Below, one piece after another: positions 15,684 through 20,769 of a stretch of 20,769 nucleotides of DNA (its first letter is position 1; the number at the start of each line of letters is the position of its first letter). Source of the DNA: Desulfobacterales bacterium (GTDB lineage Bacteria; Desulfobacterota; Desulfobacteria; Desulfobacterales; C00003106); assembly GCA_030672555.1 (NCBI GenBank), contig DAOVGD010000173.1, forward strand, positions 1 to 20,769, written 5' to 3'. The notes under the pieces are model-generated. The model was not told the origin of the DNA. It ran no database searches and worked only from the letters and a program-made list of their open reading frames with translations. The translations under genes and the position numbers were made by a program.

Positions 15684-15784
15684 ATCACGGAAACACGAAA
15701 GGCTAAAAGCACGAAAAAGATCTCAAAATGTCCAAAATACTTCCTTACCTATTTCGTGCTTTCGTACTTTCGGGTTTTCGTGAT
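15684..15784. repeat. ACGAAAG inverted-repeat array
   Basis: The left arm (15684-15716) and right arm (15752-15784) match as reverse complements at 27 of 33 positions. Both are made of ACGAAAG-like units of seven to eight bases (CGTGCTT, TCGTACT, TTCGGGT, TTTCGTG on the right). If the promoter at 15848-15875 is real, the array is transcribed as a hairpin in the leader of the dCache kinase. Confidence 0.8.
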
Positions 15785-15847
15785 TGATTTAAATACGTAA
15801 CCACGGAAAAATTTGAGATAAACGGTTCTCCATTCCCTATTAATAAC

Positions 15848-15875
15848 ATTCTATCATGATTCTAAGCGTCGTCAA
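15848..15875 (-). promoter_or_regulatory. Candidate sigma-70-type promoter of the dCache kinase
   Basis: On the minus strand TTGACG (15870-15875, five of six) is followed after 16 bp by TAGAAT (15848-15853, five of six). The leader to the ATG at 15581 would be about 260 bases and would include the inverted-repeat array. Confidence 0.45.
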
Positions 15876-16035
15876 TAATAATAGCTCCTGAGCACCGTAG
15901 CTTTTCAGTAGGATCGAAAAACTACAAAAAAAATTACGATCTCTTTCCTTTCATCGTAGCCTGTTAGAACCAATTTTGGGAAAAGATCGTGATTTAATCA
16001 AAATTATAAAAAAAATTTAAACTACGAAGTTATCC

Positions 16036-16452
16036 TCAGGTTTTTTGTTTCCGCTTGATTGTCGCGGCATGTTTTTCCTGGAATATCTTGCGTTGATAAG
16101 CATCCCCGACTTTAATGAGAAGTTCGTCGATATCGCAGGGTTTCATAATGTAATCATAGGCGCCTAATTTCATAGCCTCTATACCTGATTCGACCGAGGC
16201 ATGCCCCGTAAGCATAATAACCTCGATAAACGGGCTAATCTCTTTGATCCTGGCCAAAGTTTCGACGCCGTCCGTTCCCGGCATCTTGACGTCAATAACA
16301 GCCACGTCAAAAGAACCTTGCTTGACAAGCTCAATGGCCTCATTGCCGCTCCCCGCGTCTGTAACATCAAGTTTTCTTTTCTTTAACCTGCTGGCAAGTG
16401 TTGTTCGAAAGTCCTCCTCGTCATCTACCAACAATATCTTAATCCCTTCCAT
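16036..16452 (-). CDS. Receiver-only response regulator
   Basis: A single CheY-like receiver domain of 138 residues with no output domain. Numbering from the ATG at 16452, it has D10/D11, phospho-acceptor D54 in VIDVKMPGTDG, T82 in MLTGHAS and K104 in YIMKPCD. The last 20 residues are basic and rich in Lys. The sequence resembles the receiver of NtrC-family regulators. Two upstream in-frame ATGs (16461 and 16458) exist, but AAGGG lies nine bases before the third, which is chosen. It is encoded between two histidine kinases, so it may carry phosphate between them and another protein, or act by binding a target directly. It is complete, not a truncated NtrC, as far as the open frame and stop show. 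Confidence 0.9.
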   Translation of the reverse strand: MEGIKILLVDDEEDFRTTLASRLKKRKLDVTDAGSGNEAIELVKQGSFDVAVIDVKMPGTDGVETLARIKEISPFIEVIMLTGHASVESGIEAMKLGAYDYIMKPCDIDELLIKVGDAYQRKIFQEKHAATIKRKQKT

Positions 16453-16484
16453 TCTCATCATCCCTTATTTTAAACAAGCAGACC

Positions 16485-16582
16485 AAGTTTGAAGTGCCTA
16501 AAGTTAAGGGTGATAGCCTTTTTATAATGACAGAATTCCTCAGTCCCGCCAAGGCGGAACTCACTTTAGGCACTTCAAACTT
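16485..16582. repeat. GTGCCTAAAG inverted-repeat array, locus 2
   Basis: AAGTTTGAAGTGCCTAAAGT (16485-16504) pairs perfectly with 16563-16582. Between the arms is a hairpin GTCCCGCC-AA-GGCGGAAC, similar to 194-213. The 16-mer GTGCCTAAAGTTAAGG is shared with the locus at 10525. It lies between the second kinase and the receiver gene. Confidence 0.85.
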
Positions 16583-16592
16583 TAGACACTTC

Positions 16593-16662
16593 CTTCTGAC
16601 CTCTGTCCTCTATCTTCTAACTTCTGACCTCTGTCCTCTATCTTCTGTTTTCTGACCTCTGC
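16593..16662. repeat. Seven-base tandem array running into a kinase gene
   Basis: Ten contiguous seven-base units follow one another: CTTCTGA, CCTCTGT, CCTCTAT, CTTCTAA, CTTCTGA, CCTCTGT, CCTCTAT, CTTCTGT, TTTCTGA, CCTCTGC. A four-unit super-repeat (28 bases) is seen at 16593-16620 and again at 16621-16648, with a single difference. The array contains the stop codon and the last 17 or so codons of the kinase gene ending at 16610. Confidence 0.9.
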
Positions 16663-17623
16663 CTCCAGGCTGCGAACGGGGCAGCATAATATGAAAGGTT
16701 GTCCCTTTCCCGACCTGGCTCTCGACCGTCATGCGCCCCCCTAATCTTTTTACGATGTCATAACTGGTAGAAAGTCCTAAGCCAGTACCTTTGCCAACTG
16801 GCTTGGTCGTATAAAACGGATCAAATATCCTTTCCGAAACCTCCTTAGGAATACCCGGTCCTGTATCTGTTATTGAGACCAAAACCCCCCTATTTTGACT
16901 CGTTGTCGAGATGTATATAGTGCCATTTTTATCGATGGCATCAATAGCATTGTTCAGGATATTAATGAACACCTGTTGTAATTGTGCCTCGTCACTGAAT
17001 ATTTTTGGCAGGTGAGCCTGGTATTCCGATATTATATTTATGTTCCGAAATCTGGTCTCTCTTTCTAAAAAATAAACAGTCTCACCTAAAATGAGATTCA
17101 CATCTATCTCTTTATACTCTATCTCCTTTCTTCGAACGAACCCCAAGAGACGATGGGTGATCTTCTTCCCTCGGTCAACATGTTTCTTGATATCTTGGGT
17201 GGCCTTGAATAATTCACTATAATTGGGGTCGTTTTTTATATCACCTTCGCTCAGTAGGTCCTCCATCCATCCTGCCTTTTCAGCAATAACAGCGAGGGGA
17301 TTATTGATCTCATGGGCTATACTGCTCGCTAATTTTCCGATAGCTGCCAACTTATAACATTGAACAAGGTGGTCGGCGATTTCTGCTCTTTCCCTGCCGA
17401 TTTCTTCCAAGTTGCCGATTACCCGTCTGGTAATAAGTATAGTGCTCACAATAATAACGAGCGTACTCAAAACAAAGATAAGAAGGACAATATTAGTACT
17501 ATAGTGGTAGTAGATGGTTCCACCCAAAACTATTAAGGGGACAAAGGCCACAAAAAAAATGGCGGCCATCAACCTGAGACGCAAGCGTGCGTAATAGCTG
17601 TGCCTGTTTTCCTTCTTATTCAA
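16610..17623 (-). CDS. Membrane histidine kinase with repeat-encoded tail
   Basis: A 337-residue kinase (numbering from the TTG at 17623) with two membrane spans close together (about 19-40 and 44-65) and almost no external part, so it probably senses the membrane or a partner protein. HisKA has the phospho-acceptor H104 in SSIAHEINNPLAVIAEKAG. HATPase has FINILNNAIDAIDKNG, DTGPGIP, FDPFYTTKPVGKGTGLGLS and ends normally at GKGTTFHIMLPR. The extra tail, GRGQKTEDRGQRSEVRR, is encoded by the seven-base array and lies outside the family's domain. GGAAGGG six bases before the TTG at 17623 supports that start; a TTG at 17647 is also open. It sits between the PEP-synthase-like gene and the receiver gene, and the receiver is its likely partner. 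Confidence 0.9.
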   Translation of the reverse strand: MNKKENRHSYYARLRLRLMAAIFFVAFVPLIVLGGTIYYHYSTNIVLLIFVLSTLVIIVSTILITRRVIGNLEEIGRERAEIADHLVQCYKLAAIGKLASSIAHEINNPLAVIAEKAGWMEDLLSEGDIKNDPNYSELFKATQDIKKHVDRGKKITHRLLGFVRRKEIEYKEIDVNLILGETVYFLERETRFRNINIISEYQAHLPKIFSDEAQLQQVFINILNNAIDAIDKNGTIYISTTSQNRGVLVSITDTGPGIPKEVSERIFDPFYTTKPVGKGTGLGLSTSYDIVKRLGGRMTVESQVGKGTTFHIMLPRSQPGGRGQKTEDRGQRSEVRR

Positions 17624-17670
17624 AGCTAACCCTTCCGAAAAACACAACTTGATGATAGTAGAGGGATTCC

Positions 17671-17691
17671 CGTTTGATAGTTAATCAAACG
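17671..17691. repeat. Short perfect hairpin upstream of the kinase
   Basis: CGTTTGAT-AGTTA-ATCAAACG is an eight-base stem with a five-base loop, about 50 bases before the kinase start on the minus strand. It is followed nearby by a small dyad CGGAA-G-TTCCG (17696-17706). It may be an operator or an RNA hairpin. Confidence 0.45.
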
Positions 17692-17712
17692 TCTCGGAAG
17701 TTCCGCTACCTT

Positions 17713-17806
17713 AGTCGAGTAGTCAAGTGGTTCCGCCTTCGGCGAATTAGCCACCTAACCATTTTCCCTACTCGACCACTTGACCACTCAACTACTCGAC
17801 TACTCA
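17713..17806. repeat. CTCGACTA period-8 inverted-repeat array
   Basis: The right part is CTCGACCA, CTTGACCA, CTCAACTA, CTCGACTA in tandem. The left arm AGTCGAGTAGTCAAGTGG (17713-17730) is complementary to it apart from one missing unit. A hairpin TTCCGCC-TTC-GGCGAA sits next to the left arm. The array ends two bases before the stop codon of the PEP-synthase-like gene. Confidence 0.8.
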
Positions 17807-17808
17807 CC

Positions 17809-20418
17809 TCACCGAGGAATATCCACAAAAGTAGACAGTTCCTTGAGCGTCTCCTCCACGTACCAGTTCACCCTTGCGCTGTTCGACAGGACCATGTCTA
17901 ACTGCCTCGTGTGCATTACGAGATGGCCGAGGACCTTCAGCCTCTCTTTTAGAAAATCGACTTCCTGCCGCTCTATCCGGGCAAAGACCAGATCGCCCTT
18001 GACCTGTACCCAAAAATCGTATTTTCCCAGTATCAATTTAATAAGGTTGGCTCTTCGTTCCCTGCGGATAGGATCGGCTCCTCCGCCGTTAAAAATAAAA
18101 CAGATGTAATTTTCAGCTATCCTTTCACCGAAAAAAGCCTCTACAGTCGAAAAATGGAACCCGAATCGCGAACTGAGATGGCAAAAATTCCTGGATATGA
18201 TGAAGTAATTCCGTTCACCATAACGTGAACGTATGCCGGGCACAAGACTCCTGTCCATTGTCGCTCCGTACATGACGGAAAGGAATCCTTTTGTATCAAC
18301 CGGCGGTGGACCTTTCCAGGGGATAGCTGTTATCCCCTCCCACAAAGTCAACATGGGAGAAGAGATTATATCTTCAAGACTGACCGTATCCCCCTCAACT
18401 CCTTCTCTACAGCCGCCATCCAGGTCAATAACCCACCATTGCATAGGAACATTAAAAACCAGTCTCTTGGCTAAGTGTCCTGGGAAAGAAGTGTCCCTTT
18501 TGAAATCAAAAAGCGAGCGTAAGCACATCTCATGAGAAAAACGGGTAATGTCATGTATGGTTTGGCATCCTTCGGGTGTAAAATTTTGCGCATCAGGGTC
18601 GGTAAGATTTAATGGCGCGATATATTTTAGGACGGTGTCTAATGTGGTATGAACAGGGCTTCCCTGCATTAAACTTGTCTTTTCAGCCTCCTTCTGCAAA
18701 AGCGATTCTGCCCGGCCGGCATATACCGTGCGGCCGTCGGCATCGACCGTAATGAGATCCCCGTTGTGGATATCCCTGGTAGCGTTTGAAGACCCCAAAA
18801 GGGCGGGGACTTTGAACTCACGGGCTACGGCTGCCAGGTGACCGGTGACGCCTCCCCGGTCTGTAACTACAGCAACAGCGCTATTTAAAAGCGCTGCCCA
18901 CTGAGGCAAGGGGTTTTTGGTCACCAGCACAGCGCCATGGGGAAATTGGAGCATATCCACGGTTGTTGCAACCACAAAGGCCGGTCCACTCGCTACGCCC
19001 GGGCTGGCTGTTACACCGCCGGTGAGCAATACGGGGAGGCCAACCTTTGATGGAGGAACATCCTTAAGTCCTACCAATTCTTCACCGAGCACTATCAGTG
19101 GTCTGCTCTGCAAGATCGAGATAGAACTGTTAGGCTCAAGCACCCATTCAATATCCTGGGGCTCGCCAAAATGTTCTTCGAGACGGAGGGCCAATTCACC
19201 CAGCAAAGCAGCCTGCTCCTCGGTAATCGCGGGACAGCTCTTTTCTTCTCCTACGACCTCTATCAGACATATCCCCTCTGCGGCATCACAAACAAGCTTT
19301 TGTCTTTGAGGAACGATCTCTTTTTTTAAAATATCTTTAGGATGGTCTTTGGAGAGAACAAAAACGTCGGGAGTTATACTTCCATCCACTACTGACTTGC
19401 CAAGCCCACGAACAGCATTGATGATAATATACTCATGCCGTATGTTGCCGGGATCTACCGAGTACATGACACCACCGGCTTCGGCATTGACCATGGCCAT
19501 ACAGCCGACACACATAGCGATGTCTTCATCACGGAATCCCTTGTTCAGACGATAAGCAGTGGCCGGCACGGAATATTTACTGGCGAGGATCTCTTTGTAA
19601 GAAATAATTAGATGTTCCTGATTCACATTTAGTACGGAACGATACTGCCCGGCAAAAGAGGCATTTTTGGTATCTTCACCAAGAGCGCTGCTCCGTAAAG
19701 AGACATTGACGCCCTCACCTACCTTTGCCATTAACTCTGTGTAGGCTCGGGTAATGGCGTCTTCAAGTCCTGGAGGAAGGGGCGCGTTGATGATAAGCTG
19801 CTGGATCTCGGCGCTGGCTTCATGGAGTCGGGCGATATTTTCCGGCTCAAGGAATTGAATCCGGCGATTAATCTCCTCCTGCAAATCACGGTGTTCCATG
19901 AAACGCTCATAGGCTGAGGACGTGATAACAAAGCCTTCGGCAACGGTAAGACCGAGACGATTTTTAACCTCCCCCAGATTCGCCATTTTGGTCCCAACCT
20001 GATCGGCCATTCTTTTGTCGACAGCCTCAAGAGGAAGGACCAGTTCGCCGGGGTGTTCTCCCTTTTTGTGTGCTAATTCCTGGTAAATTTTTGCCAGCAC
20101 ACCTTCAAGTGTTTCAAACAGTTCTTTATATCGATAATCGGCAATCTGATTTAAGTTATCGATAATCTTATACATATTGACAGAGATCGCTGTGCAATGC
20201 GCCCGGATGAACGACATGCCGAAACTGCGGCTCCCTCGGAAGGCCTGTTCCAGCTCATTTATTATCTCTAACACCTCATTGTTCGTGCTAAGAAGCGTCT
20301 TAAAGCTCAAATATCTTTTGGTAAAAGCATGCCGAATAGCCTCGGTTGACACCTCTTCCCCGGGGGGTCGCGCCTTGCCTTTACGCCACTTTTTAAAAAA
20401 TCTCTTAACTCCAAACAT
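17809..20418 (-). CDS. PEP-synthase-like phosphotransferase without PEP barrel
   Basis: An 869-residue protein. About 130 helical residues come first, then a PEP/pyruvate-dikinase ATP-grasp domain (about 133-441) with LRSSALGEDTKNASFAGQYRS at about 241-261 and the closing QDIEWVLEPN...ILQSRPL. The swivelling phosphohistidine domain (about 468-572) has TGGVTASPGVASGPA and DRGGVTGHLAAVAREF, with H527 as the phospho-acceptor. The PEP/pyruvate TIM barrel that normally completes PEP synthase is absent. Instead there is a 280-residue C-terminal region with FTPEGCQTIHDITRFSHE (613-630) that I cannot assign to a catalytic family. It may pass phosphate from ATP to an unknown acceptor or protein. No strong ribosome binding site is seen; a candidate promoter lies at 20526-20555. 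Kinase and receiver genes follow on the same strand. PEP synthase proper and rifampin phosphotransferase are less likely, for lack of the barrel and of the RPH domain order. Confidence 0.85.
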   Translation of the reverse strand: MFGVKRFFKKWRKGKARPPGEEVSTEAIRHAFTKRYLSFKTLLSTNNEVLEIINELEQAFRGSRSFGMSFIRAHCTAISVNMYKIIDNLNQIADYRYKELFETLEGVLAKIYQELAHKKGEHPGELVLPLEAVDKRMADQVGTKMANLGEVKNRLGLTVAEGFVITSSAYERFMEHRDLQEEINRRIQFLEPENIARLHEASAEIQQLIINAPLPPGLEDAITRAYTELMAKVGEGVNVSLRSSALGEDTKNASFAGQYRSVLNVNQEHLIISYKEILASKYSVPATAYRLNKGFRDEDIAMCVGCMAMVNAEAGGVMYSVDPGNIRHEYIIINAVRGLGKSVVDGSITPDVFVLSKDHPKDILKKEIVPQRQKLVCDAAEGICLIEVVGEEKSCPAITEEQAALLGELALRLEEHFGEPQDIEWVLEPNSSISILQSRPLIVLGEELVGLKDVPPSKVGLPVLLTGGVTASPGVASGPAFVVATTVDMLQFPHGAVLVTKNPLPQWAALLNSAVAVVTDRGGVTGHLAAVAREFKVPALLGSSNATRDIHNGDLITVDADGRTVYAGRAESLLQKEAEKTSLMQGSPVHTTLDTVLKYIAPLNLTDPDAQNFTPEGCQTIHDITRFSHEMCLRSLFDFKRDTSFPGHLAKRLVFNVPMQWWVIDLDGGCREGVEGDTVSLEDIISSPMLTLWEGITAIPWKGPPPVDTKGFLSVMYGATMDRSLVPGIRSRYGERNYFIISRNFCHLSSRFGFHFSTVEAFFGERIAENYICFIFNGGGADPIRRERRANLIKLILGKYDFWVQVKGDLVFARIERQEVDFLKERLKVLGHLVMHTRQLDMVLSNSARVNWYVEETLKELSTFVDIPR

Positions 20419-20525
20419 AAATCGATTGATTCTTGTCAGGTTAAGTAAACTATACCCTGGCGGCTGTTAAATTAAGTTTACAATATCAATCCGTTATATA
20501 ATTAATCGCAAGCTATAAAATATCA

Positions 20526-20555
20526 ATAATATACCATACATAATGCCATTGTCAA
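20526..20555 (-). promoter_or_regulatory. Sigma-70-type promoter of the PEP-synthase-like gene
   Basis: On the minus strand TTGACA (20550-20555, six of six) is followed after 18 bp by TATTAT (20526-20531), or after 16 bp by TATATT (20528-20533), each five of six. The leader to the ATG at 20418 would be about 100 bases. Confidence 0.6.
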
Positions 20556-20638
20556 TTTAACTTGCTCCGTTCCCAGGGTTCCGTCATTCTTGCCGATAAC
20601 AGGTTGAAATGATGTTGATATAATCCAAGTCTAAAATT

Positions 20639-20708
20639 CTCACGCAAAGGCGCAAAGTCGCTAAGGTTTTCTTTTTTGTCCTTTGCGGTCTTTGCGGCTT
20701 TGCGTGAG
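20639..20708. repeat. CGCAAAG inverted-repeat array
   Basis: The left arm CTCACGCAAAGGCGCAAAG (from 20639, continuing to 20666) is complementary to 20680-20708, which reads CTTTGCGGT, CTTTGCGG, CTTTGCG. Units are seven to nine bases and degenerate. The loop is a short T-rich stretch. It lies upstream of the candidate promoter, away from any gene in the window. Confidence 0.8.
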
Positions 20709-20769
20709 TCTTCAACCTCCTGGAACTATGTTGCTCTCTTATGTTCGCATCGACTTTGACGTTTCCCTG

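Larger units (their letters stand above)
15582..16035. other. Leader and promoter region of the dCache kinase
   Basis: This gap of about 450 bases has no gene. It carries the inverted-repeat array at 15684-15784 and a promoter-like site at 15848-15875. An A/T-rich stretch (15880-16035) runs up to the receiver gene's stop; no feature was identified there. Confidence 0.55.
20419..20769. other. Upstream region of the PEP-synthase-like gene
   Basis: This gap to the window end contains the candidate promoter at 20526-20555 and an inverted-repeat array at 20639-20708. No reading frame with coding character was seen, and any gene further right is outside the window. Confidence 0.5.

Noticed and set aside
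15597..15800. Rightward open frame of 67 codons
   Set aside because: Much of its sequence comes from the ACGAAAG array, so the Lys-rich product reflects the repeat rather than selection for coding.
16593..16662. Possible CRISPR array
   Set aside because: The units are seven bases long and contiguous, with no spacers, and there are no cas genes in the window.
17809..20418. Annotation as PEP synthase or rifampin phosphotransferase
   Set aside because: The PEP-binding barrel is missing and the C-terminal region does not fit either enzyme's domain plan.

Overview
The window reads as chromosomal DNA of a moderate-GC Gram-negative bacterium, most likely a deltaproteobacterium in the broad sense (Desulfobacterota). 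The reasons are an elongation factor G of the spd/mitochondrial EFG1 type, a Kdo-pathway arabinose-5-phosphate isomerase (so an LPS-type outer membrane), many two-component proteins, and very repeat-rich gaps between genes. This placement is an inference from gene content; there is no rRNA in the window.

Layout. Bases 1-814 hold no gene, only repeats and then a good sigma-70-type promoter (707-735). This drives a two-gene rightward operon: fusA-type EF-G (836-2923) and a translationally coupled RecA/KaiC-like ATPase (2920-3621). Everything after that is on the minus strand. Reading in the direction of transcription from the right end: a PEP-synthase-like phosphotransferase without a PEP-binding barrel (20418-17809), a membrane histidine kinase, a receiver-only response regulator and a dCache histidine kinase (together 17623-13725). 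Then come a DUF47/PhoU-like protein with a PiT phosphate permease (13476-11877), a YfbR-like HD nucleotidase, SurE and a YhaM-like OB/HD nuclease (11257-8760), KdsD with a DapA-fold protein lacking the Schiff-base lysine (8625-6702), a NarX/NarL-like cytoplasmic two-component pair (6522-4597), and a small Cys-rich protein (4146-3823).

Functional groups. The window combines translation (EF-G), signalling with phosphotransfer (PEP-synthase-like protein, three kinases, two receivers), phosphate uptake, nucleotide and RNA turnover (YfbR, SurE, YhaM) and Kdo biosynthesis. None of these is a recognisable horizontally acquired island.

The most unusual feature is the DNA between the genes. Nearly every gap carries an imperfect inverted repeat whose arms are built from degenerate 7- or 8-base tandem units. 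The unit sequence differs from gap to gap but the architecture is the same: tandem arm, loop (often with a small GC-rich hairpin), complementary tandem arm. About eleven such loci lie in 20 kb, most ending within a few bases of a stop codon. One 7-base array has run into the end of a histidine kinase gene and encodes its C-terminal tail. Beside these are a MITE-like element with 24-base ends, a paired REP-like hairpin element with 35-base perfect arms, and a nested inverted-repeat composite. No CRISPR array, tRNA, rRNA, transposase or phage gene was seen.
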